Source: Exobasidium rhododendri (taxonomy: Eukaryota; Basidiomycota; Exobasidiomycetes; Exobasidiales; Exobasidiaceae). From it: DNA of 64,000 nt. The notes under the pieces are model-generated. The model did not search any database. It was given only the letters and a program-made list of their open reading frames with translations, and was not told the DNA's origin. Positions within the stretch are counted from its first letter, which is position 1. Each line of letters opens with the position of its first letter. The stretch lies in assembly GCA_026210745.1 (NCBI GenBank), contig CP110630.1, positions 2,232,001-2,296,000 of the forward strand. Direction: 5' to 3'. Both the position numbers and the translations under genes were made by a program. This document shows positions 23,285-33,369 of the stretch, piece by piece.

Positions 23285-24309
23285 ATGTCGAACTTCTTCC
23301 GATCCATGGGTCGCTCTTCGCGGCCCAAAAAGTCACCGACCATGCCATCAATGCCCTATGACTCTGCCATGGGTCAAACTACCACGCTCGGAGCTGGCAG
23401 CAAATCGTTATACCTCTGCAATCCATTCGTGAGGAGTGCACTCATAAAAGGTAGCTTCAAGACAATCGTCGTACTACCGAAATACGTAGATCAGAAAGAG
23501 TGGATTGCTGTCAACTGTGAGTGTCGACCTGGATATCGGACAGCTGCGATGTATCTCGTGTTAGTGAACATTCTTATGCTCATCGTCGTCTTTCCCGATG
23601 CAGTATTTGACTTCTTCAATAATCTCAATCAATTCTACGGAATCTTGACAGAATTCTGCACTATTCAGAACAATCCAACGATGTCTGCCGGAGTAGGGTG
23701 AGTGGTTATGATTAGAGGCCTTAGGTGACACTGTAAAAAGATAGCGATCCTGACTGCATGGCTATCACTCTACTCTCTTAGGCTCGACTATACGTGGATT
23801 GATCAGAACAAGAGGCAGGTGAAACTACCTGCTCCCCAGTATATCGACTATGTCATGACTTGGGTCGGGGGCCTGCTTTCAGATGAAGCTACTTTCCCCA
23901 CAAAGGCCTGTGAGTTGAGATGAGGCTACAGATTCAGAAGAATCGCAATTCCACTCTCCGTATCTCTGCCTTGCTGATACTCATTACCCTTCTTCCTTCC
24001 CACCCTACAGCGCGAGAGTTCCCCGTTACATTCTTGGCAACGGCAAAGCACATCTACAAGCAGCTACTGCGAGTCTTTGCCCACATATACCACGCACAGT
24101 TTCATCATCTAGTCCACCTGTGTTGCGAAGGTCATTTCAACAGTCTGTTCGCGCATTTCATTGCCTTTGGGAGTGAATTCGATCTATTCCAGTTCAGCGA
24201 ATTCAAGGGAGTTGATGGCAGTGCAAGTGGTCAAGGTTACCCAGGCGCATGTGACTTGATTGAAAAGTGGGTGGAGTTGGGCACACTCGGACCAGAAGTA
24301 GTCAAGTAA
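23285..24309 (+). CDS. Mob2-type co-activator of an NDR/LATS kinase
   Basis: Four exons: 23285-23516, 23604-23697, 23782-23909 and 24011-24309, 250 residues. Mob proteins bind and activate NDR-family kinases; Mob2 partners Cbk1/Orb6 in polarity and cell separation. Conserved blocks are YLCNPFVRSALIKGSFKTIV, LPKYVDQKEWIAVNLFDFF, NLNQFYG, MSAGVGLDYTWIDQNKRQV, LPAPQYIDYVMTW, then RVFAHIYHAQF and HFNSLFAHFIAFGSEFDLF. The blocks NKRQVKLPAPQYIDYV and PTMSAG resemble fungal Mob2 more than Mob1. Of the Mob1 zinc ligands, the first Cys (EFC) and both His (AHIYH) are present, but the second Cys position is occupied by Asn in QNNPTM. It converges on SKI8. Confidence 0.85.
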
Positions 24310-24634
24310 TTGCCAGGGAGGAGCATTGTGGCTATCAGCATAGCCTTTCCTCAGGCACGTATAGCGCAACAATGTTGGAAGAGCACCCGCGAATCAGTCA
24401 ATCCCAGTCACCACAGCACGTCTTTCCTCACACCATATCTCTGTATTCTTTCTTCATCGTTTCTTCAATTCGATTCTTGCTTCGGATCATTGCGCAACGG
24501 GGTGCAAAAGTGGTATATTTCTTTGGCTTTGATGAGAGGAGAGGGGCAGTGTCTTTGCAGGAGAATAGACGACACTACTCGTCAATGGGAATGGACGTGA
24601 GTAGAAGTACAGTGAAGAGGATGTCTGGCGATGT
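24310..24634. other. intergenic between convergent MOB2-like and SKI8 genes
   Basis: 325 bases of 3' sequence from two converging genes. A frame open across it on the + strand continues into the antisense of SKI8 and is rejected. Confidence 0.5.
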
Positions 24635-26148
24635 CTATATGGAGCCTGAAATTTGGTACCATCGGACGTTGCCGATCGCTGTGGGATTGGATGTGTTGCC
24701 GGAATCCTTCCTCATACCGCCGTTTCCAGTGACAAAGGAGGAAGCATCTGCGTTCGGCTTCCAGGACAATGACCACACCGGCATTTCCTCCTTCGTTTGG
24801 AATATGGCAACACTTCGATTTGGTTCCATTCGAAGATCCCAGATCTTGACATGACCATCGAATGACGATGAGGCGACGTAATTCGGGTCGGGAGAGACCT
24901 TGACACTAGTGACCCAAGACTTGTGACCCTTGAGTGTGTCAATGTAGGCAAAGTCCAGGGTATGTGAGTTCTTCGATCTTAAATCTTGACTGCCGCTTTG
25001 GAGTGCCCCTGATTCTCTCGCTCGAAGATCATACATGGTGACGCTTCCTTGGTCGCTACCGACCAGTAGCTCACCGGTTTTGGTAAACTCGAGAGCTCGA
25101 ATGGTGTCTGAATGATTCTGCAAAATTGCCATAGTCGACGATGTCTCAATATCAAAAATGCTTACCACACCCTTGTTACTACCGACCGCTAATGTAGATC
25201 CACTTGGGTGAAAAGTGAGCGATTGTCCAAATGGTCGATTCCCTTTTTCTCCTTGACCTCGTCTAGTTGCTTTCGTGTCATCTGTGATATATTTGATCGG
25301 TACACCAAAGCTTTCGCTGTCATCTCCCTCCAAAGGACACTTGTACAGGCTAGCACCAGCCTTGTCTCCTGTTGCTGCAAAGAAAGGTCTGCTGGGGTGG
25401 ATCTGTGTAACATGACAAGCTGTTCGAGAGAAGCTTGAGAAATGGTGTATACCATTGTCAATTTCATTTCGACTTACTAGGAGCCCTTTGTCTGATACTT
25501 CGACTGCCTGTAAGCTCAACACGATTGTTGTTTTCCGATGAGTTCCTGCTTCTGAGCAACTTCAGAGTCCAAAGATTCCGATCAGGCTCTTTACCATGTT
25601 CTATGTCCGTCTCCTCATTACCCTTGCCTCCCTGTACAGCCTCCCAAAGAGCGACCTTCCCGAGAGCATCCGATGTAAGGATACTGCCATCCTTCAATGA
25701 AGAGGATATCGAGTGGACGCTTCTGTGAACCTTTTCCTTTAGATTCGTTACCCCCACACTAGCACTGTCGGATGAAGCGGTCCTAGATGATGAGTTCACG
25801 AGAGGTGGAAGTCTAAGTGAGATGTTCTGGTCTAATCAATAGCAGCTCTGCTCCGGCCCTCACCATATCTTCACCTCGCCATCCAAAGAGCCACTAATCA
25901 CCGGCCCTTTTTCCAGGCAATGGACAGCGAAGACTTCGGTTGAATGCTGATCTACGGAGGTTAAGGAAAGGCATCATCTTTAAAATTGGCACTAAATGCT
26001 ACCTCTGCACCCACTTCATGCATACCTTCCTCTGACGAATCGAACGATCGATACTGTCTCGACTGCAGTGGAATAAGTATGATCATCAGTTCGGCAGATA
26101 TTTATTTTCCTAGCTGCCCCCTCCCCCCCAGCCCTTGATACGCACCAT
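24635..26148 (-). CDS. SKI8: Ski8/Rec14-type WD40 protein
   Basis: Five exons: 26146-26148, 26026-26062, 25864-25951, 25478-25782 and 24635-25419, 405 residues. Ski8 is the WD40 subunit of the Ski complex that feeds mRNA to the cytoplasmic exosome, and also works with Spo11 in meiosis in several fungi. Seen are blades with VISGSLDGEVKIW, SILTSDALGKVALW, SLTFHPSGSTLAVGSNKGVVSIFD, WVTSVKVSPDPNYVASSSFDGHVKIWDL and a closing VRWYQISG that fits the family's end. The first coding exon is only the ATG, followed at once by GTGCGT. The donor of intron 4 (GTAAGT) sits in a stretch where both frames are open, and the acceptor at 25420 was chosen because it restores the blade motif CHVTQIHPSRPFFAATGDK. 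Confidence 0.8.
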
Positions 26149-26573
26149 GATGATCGTCGCCGTAAATTGTTCGTCAAATAGGCACTCTTAGATTCTCCTC
26201 TAGGAAGAAGTCAGTCCGCGTTACCAATTCTGCTCCGACACGCATTCAATCTATACGTTTTGGGGTGATCTGATCACCAAAAGCGCGTCCTAAATTCAAT
26301 TTCTACTCTCGATACTCTGTAGGCCGGGGGAAAGGGACATTAGGCTCGATTGCGCGCTGGTGGTGTAAATTTCGATGAATAGAGTCCGGACAAGGCTCGC
26401 TTTGTTTACCATCCATCACCTTTGTTACCTACCTAGACATAAGCTTGCTCGGCGAACTTCCTTGCTTGATTTCTATTCAAGTCCTCGGAACTTTCCACTT
26501 CCTCCACTGAAAACCTTCGCTACCCTCGCCTGCTTCCCCCCCACCCCCCTTAGTCCCTCGTTGCTGTCGAGTA
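26149..26573. other. divergent promoter of SKI8 and the SWIB gene
   Basis: 425 bases between two outward-facing start codons. It contains C-rich runs close to the SWIB gene start (26538-26549), typical of a fungal leader, and no other feature that I can support. Confidence 0.5.
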
Positions 26574-27647
26574 ATGCCGGCCATCTCATCGAAGACACTC
26601 GATGTCCTCCGAGGGCCCATTCTCAGTATTCTCCGCAAAAGTGACCTTACCAGTATTTCTGCCAAGAAGGTTCGCAATGCCTTGATCAACACACCAGCAG
26701 ATGCAATGCAAGGCGATGTAGGTAGCGGCGTCGATGGGCCTCGACTGTTGCCTCGACTAGGTGTCGACATTGAGGACAAGAGTCACAAGAAAGCAATCGA
26801 CGAGTTGATTCGACAATGCTTCGACATAGTCAACGAAGATACAGCAACAAAACCCGCAAATGCGACACAAATAAATGGTACTCCCAAATTGGCTCTTCCA
26901 GGGATGGGCGGAGTGCCCGGCTCACACTCCAATACAGCCCCTTCCTCTTCGGCCGCATCGTCGTCTGCACCCCTCAAGAAGAGAGCACGAGCAGAAGATG
27001 ATGAGGTCATTTCAGAAGAGGAGGATGCTGACGCAGAGACAATCAGTAAGATTGCGAAGAGCTCAAAGGCAAAAGCACCTGCAAAGAAAAAAAGGACAAA
27101 GAGCACCGACACTGGCGACAAGGAAAAGAAGCCTCCAAATCCCAATAATCCCTTCAATAGGCCAGTCATTCTAAGTACTGAGTTGAGTCAGATCTGTGGA
27201 GGTAATGAGGTGAGTGGGGTCCGTTGATTTAGCATTGTGTATAATCATCGTTCTGACGTTGGAATTGTGTCCATCTCTACAAGATGCCTCGCTATATGAT
27301 CACAAAGCAGCTGTGGGCATACATCAAGGGAAAAGACTTGCAAAACCCGAGCAACAAGCGAAAGGCAAGTATGGTAGAGGTAGGACTACAAGGTCAACAT
27401 GGGCATTGCATGCTGACATGTTCCTGCGACTCCTCTTCAGATCCTGTGTGATTCAGCATTAAGAGGCCTCTTTGGAAAGGCAGAAGTGGAGTAAGTATGC
27501 AGGGTAAAGGGATGAATCGATCCGTTTGCTTGTCTTTTGGTGCTGATGTAGCTCTCTTACTTCTTTCTCCTTTGTAGCTCCTTTGAGATGGCAAAATTGA
27601 TCAGTCCGCACGTCACTAAAAAGGTAATTGATCCAGCCAACCCCTGA
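26574..27647 (+). CDS. DEK_C and SWIB/MDM2-domain protein (Tri1/Uaf30-like)
   Basis: Four exons: 26574-27209, 27284-27364, 27441-27490 and 27578-27647, 278 residues. The N-terminus matches a DEK C-terminal domain (LRGPILSILRKSDLTSISAKKVRNAL). A Lys-rich, acidic linker with a likely nuclear signal (APAKKKRTK) follows. The C-terminus is a SWIB domain assembled across exons: PVILSTELSQICGGNEMPRY, QLWAYIKGKDLQNPSNKRK, ILCDSALRGLFG and SFEMAKLISPHV. This architecture is that of yeast Tri1 and its relative Uaf30, a subunit of the RNA polymerase I upstream activating factor; which of the two is meant cannot be decided. The second intron begins GC rather than GT (AAG|GCAAGT). The stop used follows KKVIDPANP; a further short intron cannot be excluded. 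Confidence 0.82.
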
Positions 27648-27798
27648 TGTTCTGTACTGGGTGGAGCTCAATTTTCTCTATCCCACTACGAAACTTTGTA
27701 CAGTAATTGGATTTATTTTTGAGTTATTCTCCAATATTCGTCTCTGTACAGATGTCAGCGACAGGAGGATGATGATGATGGTGTGAGGGGAGCAGGCC

Positions 27799-30543
27799 TT
27801 AAAATCGACCTGCTAGACTTCTTGCTGCGTCACTGGCCGATAATCTACTTCGGCTGGCCCAGACGTCGTTGGTCTTTGTCTTGCCCTTCTGCGGGGAAGA
27901 CGAAGGGACATTCTGAACTGGAAAAGTAGAAGAGGCTAGATTCGGATCAAGGCGAGCGAACGGGTTTGCATATCTCTCCATGCTTCTGCCTGGCAAGAAA
28001 GCGCTTTGAGCCATGGCAGGTACCTCATCTTTGCTGTCGTGAGCAGTAGAAGAGGGCAAGAATCCGCTTTGAGCAACTCCAGGGTGAGTATCTTCTGACC
28101 AAGTTGACTCCTGAATTGTATCGGGTACGGTGGGGGAGGAGAAAGACGTGGATGTTGCTCCTTCTTCTTTCGATGTTCGAGCTTGCGATCGTATGTTTGC
28201 CGATTCTTGCCCGATAGCTACAACACCCACCTCCTGCTCTCCCCTCTCACTCTTCTGGCCTGCTTGCTCTACGGCGACATCGTCACCGGCAGGAACAACT
28301 GGAAGCGCCTTTTCTTCTCTCTTAGCAGAGTCCGCTATTGACACTGCATTTGGCACAGTAATTCCCTCTGCGACGTCGGATCGTGATGAAAGGTCTGGTA
28401 TTGACGAATGCGCTTGACCGTTCAACATTGCTGCTCCCGTCTGCTCTGCATCTCCATTGTCTACTGGCGCACTGTATACTTGAGGGTGCTCCTCTTCCAT
28501 CACTGATTCTATTGGCATCGGTCCATGTGACATTTCTCCTGCTATAGGACCAAAATGGCTCTTGTGTACTTCTCCTACGACCTTTCCTTCTCTCCTCGCC
28601 AGAAGATCGTCCCTTGCCTTGCTGAGACTGTTCAGCATGAACTTATGCGCGCGGATCGAGTTTCTGGCATGACTAACGAGATTCGCCTGAACATCGGTAT
28701 GTGTGAAGCGACTGTGACTCTTTAGTTCTTCCTTCAAAGTGGCAGTAAAGGTGGCCAAGTGATTCGTTAGTACCTGTGTCGTTCTCTGCGCTTCCCTGAG
28801 TTCGTTCAACACCCAGTCCACCTCCTCCTGACGTATTTCTCCTCTTGCCCGCTTCAATCTTTCCGCCTCTCGTCTCTTTTGTACTAAGACCACCAAAGCA
28901 GAATGTCGATGAGTAGCAGCTGATGCTCTTCTCAACAGGGCATCAATGGCCATTCTAGCATTGAGACTTTGATAGGCCATGGACGGTGTAATGGTGGATA
29001 GAATCGTCGAACTGGCACCGGCTTCTGCTGCTGACCACCCCTCTATACCTTTGATCATTGCACCAACAATTTCATCCTCGTGAGAGCGTTTGGCGATCAG
29101 TCGACCAGAATCGAGTCTCTCCAAATTGCCCAAAGCTTGCGTAAGTTGATTCAGAGTTGCATTTAATGACCCGCCTTTCTCTACTACGATCTCCGCCGCT
29201 CTGCTCGCCTTTTCGAACTGCATTTCCAATCGAGTGATTTCATTTCGCGCCAACGTCAGGTCTTCTTCATCTTCATCTTCTTCGCCGGGCGGTAGTGCAA
29301 TCGGTGGAGGCTGTTGTATCCGTTGTGGGCTCGCATTGAAGCTAGAAAAGATCGAAAGAGGATTCTTAGAGGAGGACGAAGAGGAGGAGGAGGAGGAGGT
29401 GGAGTCATGATTGGCTGCATAGACTGCGGTGGGTAAGCCTAAGGCCGCCGCCACACCATCCACATCCCAGGTCGATGTCACACCGTTCGTAGTCAGGTTG
29501 CTACCTCCTTTGCCCTTCCTACCTTTGAAAGGGTCAAAGCCAGCTCTAGCTATGCACAATCCCTCGTCCATCTTCCTACGAGCCAAAGGAGAGCTTCCCG
29601 GTCCGATGTGAGGTAGCGTTGGCGTATAATTGAAATCACAGTCTACCAGAGCTACAGTAGCTGGATGGCTGAGCACGTAAGGTTTGATGAGGATCCTTCC
29701 GAGCTGATTCGTTATCGTGACGAGATAATTGCGGATGGCTGCGTCGCTTGGAGAGCCTCCGTTTGTCAAGGCGATTAATGGGTAGGTGAAAGGAGAAAAT
29801 ATCGAGGCTGGAAAGCTCAGGGTGAGGGCAAGAAGCCAGAGGTGTAGCTCTGGCAAGGTTCGTGTAACCTTTGGATAAAAGCTTCTGCGAGCGCTGGACA
29901 AATTTGTTCTACCTTCCATGATGATGGTGGGAGGGTCAATGTGACTTGCATTAGGTGCATTATTTGTAACATTGGGTAGCTGAAGAGCCATTGCTCGTAG
30001 TTGGAAGTATGTCCGGGGTGTGCTTGGCTGGTATGATGATGGCTGATCCAATCTCGAGTCGTGTCGATGCTGAGCTAGGTCAGGCCGTAGAGGCGATGGC
30101 GAGTGATCACTGGGATTGGATGTAGGCTGACTTTCACCCACTATATATCTTGAAGGCACAATGGTCCCACGAGCAGGCGCCTCGATTACCTCAACCTTGC
30201 TAGTAGTGCGGATATGGCTACTAGTGGTCTTGTTGGGTTGCTTGAAATCATCCACGCCCGTTGTCTGCTCCGCCCCTTTCCCTGCATCACTCGCTGCATT
30301 CGCAGAGCCTCCTGCGCTGGCATCATTGTTCGTCAAAACTTGCATTATGCTCTTGTCGTTCTCATGCTCTGCTCGTCTGTCTTGGACTAATGCTTCTTCC
30401 TGTTCATTCTCATGGACATTGGCTGGTGTACTCTCCTCGGCGCCCTTGTCCGGCATAGGCGTTTCATGCTCGTGGGCTGCATCGTCTTCCGCCTCTGGTG
30501 CAGCTCCTGTTCCCATCCGCTCGTTCCCCTCCGGCTCTTCCAT
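27799..30543 (-). CDS. PX-BAR sorting nexin, Vps17-like
   Basis: Single exon, 914 residues. The N-terminal 180 residues are acidic and disordered. Residues about 225 to 305 look like a PX fold (TLPELHLWLLALTLSFPASI, PLIALTNG, then NYLVTITNQLGRILIKPYVL, ending in a hydrophobic strand). From about residue 420 to 690 there is a long helical, heptad-rich region (LARNEITRLEMQFEKASRAA, ERLDSGRLIAKRS, RREAERLKRARGEI and further) fitting a BAR domain. This order and length suggest Vps17, which pairs with Vps5 in the membrane-coating half of retromer, rather than Snx4-type nexins. The canonical phosphoinositide-binding Arg-Tyr-Arg pattern is not obvious, in line with Vps17 PX domains being divergent. 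The last 200 residues are Ser/Pro-rich. The assignment rests on architecture, not on a diagnostic motif. Confidence 0.6.
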   Translation of the reverse strand: MEEPEGNERMGTGAAPEAEDDAAHEHETPMPDKGAEESTPANVHENEQEEALVQDRRAEHENDKSIMQVLTNNDASAGGSANAASDAGKGAEQTTGVDDFKQPNKTTSSHIRTTSKVEVIEAPARGTIVPSRYIVGESQPTSNPSDHSPSPLRPDLAQHRHDSRLDQPSSYQPSTPRTYFQLRAMALQLPNVTNNAPNASHIDPPTIIMEGRTNLSSARRSFYPKVTRTLPELHLWLLALTLSFPASIFSPFTYPLIALTNGGSPSDAAIRNYLVTITNQLGRILIKPYVLSHPATVALVDCDFNYTPTLPHIGPGSSPLARRKMDEGLCIARAGFDPFKGRKGKGGSNLTTNGVTSTWDVDGVAAALGLPTAVYAANHDSTSSSSSSSSSSKNPLSIFSSFNASPQRIQQPPPIALPPGEEDEDEEDLTLARNEITRLEMQFEKASRAAEIVVEKGGSLNATLNQLTQALGNLERLDSGRLIAKRSHEDEIVGAMIKGIEGWSAAEAGASSTILSTITPSMAYQSLNARMAIDALLRRASAATHRHSALVVLVQKRREAERLKRARGEIRQEEVDWVLNELREAQRTTQVLTNHLATFTATLKEELKSHSRFTHTDVQANLVSHARNSIRAHKFMLNSLSKARDDLLARREGKVVGEVHKSHFGPIAGEMSHGPMPIESVMEEEHPQVYSAPVDNGDAEQTGAAMLNGQAHSSIPDLSSRSDVAEGITVPNAVSIADSAKREEKALPVVPAGDDVAVEQAGQKSERGEQEVGVVAIGQESANIRSQARTSKEEGATSTSFSSPTVPDTIQESTWSEDTHPGVAQSGFLPSSTAHDSKDEVPAMAQSAFLPGRSMERYANPFARLDPNLASSTFPVQNVPSSSPQKGKTKTNDVWASRSRLSASDAARSLAGRF

Positions 30544-30680
30544 ATGCTCTTTCCTACTTGCAGTCTAGCAACCGACTGCAATGTAGAATTAAGCGGTGAA
30601 GTTGACTTTGAGTTGAGTAAAGTTGTCCGTGTTAGTGGCCCCACCATCATTTTGAGGTGGTGTTGCTATTTCTGGAATCG

Positions 30681-30692
30681 TTCCACGTGGAA
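30681..30692. promoter_or_regulatory. 12-base palindrome with CACGTG core in a divergent promoter
   Basis: TTCCACGTGGAA is identical on both strands. It lies 138 bases upstream of the Vps17-like start and 106 bases upstream of the GMF start, so it is nearly central in the shared 254-base promoter. The core is a bHLH site; the extended symmetry suggests a dimer site used in both directions, which is inference. Confidence 0.45.
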
Positions 30693-30797
30693 TATGGTTC
30701 CTCCACTAATCTGAGAAGCACTCTAGACGATGAAGACGGCATCAGATGTGTTGCCAAATCCACTGCGATCACTCTTATCTGACAGCGCAGGACAACG

Positions 30798-31284
30798 ATG
30801 GCGACGGTAGACATTGGTACGCCTCTCTTGGACAAGATCAAGACGTTTCGGATGAACAAGCACAGCAAGGGCAACTCTGCCATCGTGGTCAAGATCGACA
30901 AGACGAAATTAGAGATGGACATTGAGGAAGAGTTCAATGACGTCGATCTAGAAGAACTCAGAGAAGAACTACCGGAGAACTCTCCTCGTTTTGTCCTGCT
31001 TTCTTACGAGCTCAAACACAGGGATGGTCGAACGTCCTTTCCACTCGTCCTCATCTACTGGGCGCCTCAGACCAGCAGCATGGACTTGAGCACGCTGTAC
31101 ACGAGGTGAGCTGTGCACGTAATACCAGCCAGAATTGGCGTAACAGGACAGCTCTCATACTTGTCTTATTTCTGCTTGTAGTGCGCTACAGAATTTCTCT
31201 GTGAGGGCGGATGTGGGCAAGGTGCTGGATATCAGGGAAGGCGAATTGGACAAGGAAACACTCGACAAGAGGCTGGGCGCTTGA
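30798..31284 (+). CDS. glia maturation factor/Aim7, ADF-homology regulator of Arp2/3
   Basis: Two exons, 30798-31105 and 31182-31284, 136 residues, close to the usual GMF length of about 140. GMF proteins bind Arp2/3 complex and take apart actin branches. Diagnostic blocks are NKHSKGNSAIVVKIDKTKLE, ELPENSPRFVLLSYELKHRD, GRTSFPLVLIYWAP and, after the intron, SVRADVGKVLDIREGELDKE. The intron splits the codon before ALQNFSV. The start at 30798 gives MATVDIGTPLLDKIKTFRMN, of normal length before the first conserved strand. It shares its promoter with the Vps17-like gene. Confidence 0.92.
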
Positions 31285-31436
31285 AGGTTCATCCCCTTTA
31301 GTGTCTGCGCTATTATCTGCAAGTGTGCGTTACATCGTCATGACATTCGTTTCGTAGAGTCGGGCGTGAAGAAAATACGAGAGGGCTGGCATGTTGTACA
31401 ACAAGGGAACGACTAATAGAGTAGGATAGCGATAAT

Positions 31437-32402
31437 CTAACTTCTCGTCAAGAAACTGGGGATGGGCAAGTGACATGCTTTAGGGGCAGCAGCAGAAAAG
31501 GAAGGGCCTGCATAGATTGAAAAGCTTTTTATCATGCTGTTGACCAATTCTCTGGAAGAATCGTCACGAGATTCGCTTTTCGAAAGTGTGAGATAGTCTT
31601 GAGAGGAGGAGGAGGAGGAGGTGCAGGAGGATGAAGAGGAAGTTGACGACGACGCTGATCCGGACGACGAATTGTGTTCGTCTTCTGATTGCTCTTCTTG
31701 TTCATTTAGAGTATGCGGATCTAAGGGTGGGCGACAAGCTCCCAATGTGACGACTAGATCGTCCTTGCTTGAATCATACCATGCAGGCAAGTCACTTGAC
31801 TGATTGTATTTCGGTGTTCGGAGGACAAACTTCCACGCTGATTTGCCTCCGTCCGACGAGAATCGTAGAGGAGGCAACTGGGTCTTGAGCTGAGCACCCT
31901 TGTGACTACCTCTCTTCGTAGATTTTGCGAGTGTGAACTTGACTTCATCTGTGGACGCTGCCCTGATTCGACTCTCAGCAACCCTGGTAGGGCGATGGAA
32001 ATCATTTCTCTGTAGACTTTTGGGCTTCAGACGAGATTCTTGCTGCCCATCCAGCTCTGAATTCTCCGATGTGTCGGCCTTGCTATCCATCCTGTCGCTA
32101 GGACCTTTTCGGGCTGTGGTGCAAGCTAGTTCCCGCCTCTTGCCTCCTACCTTCATGGCTGTGTCGGACTTGGATAGGGAATGAGTGGGAGCACTGCTCC
32201 TTGAGTCTGATAGCCGCGTCGGCACAGGTTGGTTGGTGTTCTTCTCCCACTTCTTTCTCTGGGTGTTGAATTGTGAGCGAAAAATTGCAACCGGCTGCAC
32301 GTCTGTCTGACTGTAGAGGTTTGTCTGAAAGGATAGAAGCTGGGTCGCATTCATTCGGCGGCCAAGTCCGGCTGCTTGTCGAGTCCGAGTTGTCGATGGC
32401 AT
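31437..32402 (-). CDS. uncharacterised Ser-rich protein
   Basis: Open frame of 321 residues from ATG 32402. The frame is open a further 107 codons upstream, but that part is Ser/Leu-rich leader-like sequence and the ATG at 32402 is followed by basic, more ordered sequence (TTRTRQAAGLGRRMNATQLL). A small structured patch may lie at AWKFVLRTPKYNQSSDLPAW. The C-terminal part has an acidic run and a run of about 25 Ser/Thr/Cys residues. I recognise no family. It converges on the GMF gene. Confidence 0.45.
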   Translation of the reverse strand: MPSTTRTRQAAGLGRRMNATQLLSFQTNLYSQTDVQPVAIFRSQFNTQRKKWEKNTNQPVPTRLSDSRSSAPTHSLSKSDTAMKVGGKRRELACTTARKGPSDRMDSKADTSENSELDGQQESRLKPKSLQRNDFHRPTRVAESRIRAASTDEVKFTLAKSTKRGSHKGAQLKTQLPPLRFSSDGGKSAWKFVLRTPKYNQSSDLPAWYDSSKDDLVVTLGACRPPLDPHTLNEQEEQSEDEHNSSSGSASSSTSSSSSCTSSSSSSQDYLTLSKSESRDDSSRELVNSMIKSFSIYAGPSFSAAAPKACHLPIPSFLTRS

Positions 32403-33369
32403 GATGCTTGGAAGTGGTGGCACAAGGAGAAATAACAATTGATGAAGAGCAAGCAAACTTGAGCGAGAGTGAGTGCAGAGGTGAAAGCGAAGAGATGATT
32501 CCCGATCGAGAACGCTGGCCAGCAGCGTACAGGGAAAAGTAGAGTTGTGTAATGAGAGCGAGTGAAGTATGTGCAGTGTAGGGTGTGGTCGTGCCGCGTC
32601 GAGCAGAGAGTCTCGCTTCCGTAGTCCACCGGAATGAGAGCGAAATAAGAACGGGGGTAAAGGGGTACAGACTAGGATGAGAAAGAACGAGAAAGAAGAG
32701 TTGAAGGGAGGATAGGGTGACACGCTGGTGGGGGAAAGGTCTCTCTAGAAGCGTAATTTGAGAGCTTATATGTTCCCCGAGGATCTCTAGGCGCCGAGAG
32801 TTTGCAGTGCTGGACGATGGCGACAGAGATATACGGGCGGAGGCGTTCAGGTTGATCTCATCTGCACTTCCTTATCGTAGGCTGTGACTGGTGACTCAAC
32901 AAGCTTCTGACGCCCAATCTGAATATGGGCGTCACGACCAGCCAACCAGTCATATCATTTCCACCGTATCAAGGCCGTGTCAAAGCTATTTTCTCTTTTC
33001 CCGTCCAGGATGGAGCAGCGAGGAAAGATCCTGTTTCAAGAACGCATGACGATCTTCGCCGAGCGCGATGGGCCACATCTGAGACGACTGATCAAGTCGA
33101 AGCCAATAGAGAGGCTCAAGCTGGGAATCTTTTGTTTTCTCTGAGAAAGGTTAAAAGACAGATATTAGATATTTAAGCGCATTTAGAGTATAATTATCCA
33201 AGTAGATCAAGTGGAGAAAGCGCTCGCGTGGATGTTTCGTACGCCATTTCGACGCCAGTGGTGCAGCCAGCATCATGGAGGCACCAGCTCGTATTTTGGA
33301 AATTGCAAGTGTATAAAGTCGAGTGTTACTTTCACTCCCAGATGTACAAGTTGAGGAGAGACCCCAAGC
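32403..33369. other. intergenic, divergent 5' regions of the Ser-rich gene and HUT1
   Basis: Contains the leader of the Ser-rich gene and an 83-codon + strand frame at 32925-33176 (starting MGVTTSQPVISFPPYQ) with no recognisable family. I do not annotate that frame as a gene. Confidence 0.5.

Noticed and set aside
24372-24854. Plus-strand frame after the MOB2-like gene
   Set aside because: Mostly antisense of the SKI8 3' exon; MOB2 already ends at a stop with its family's normal length.
32925-33176. 83-codon + strand frame beginning MGVTTSQP
   Set aside because: No recognisable domain, no splice partner found, and it lies in the promoter region of HUT1.
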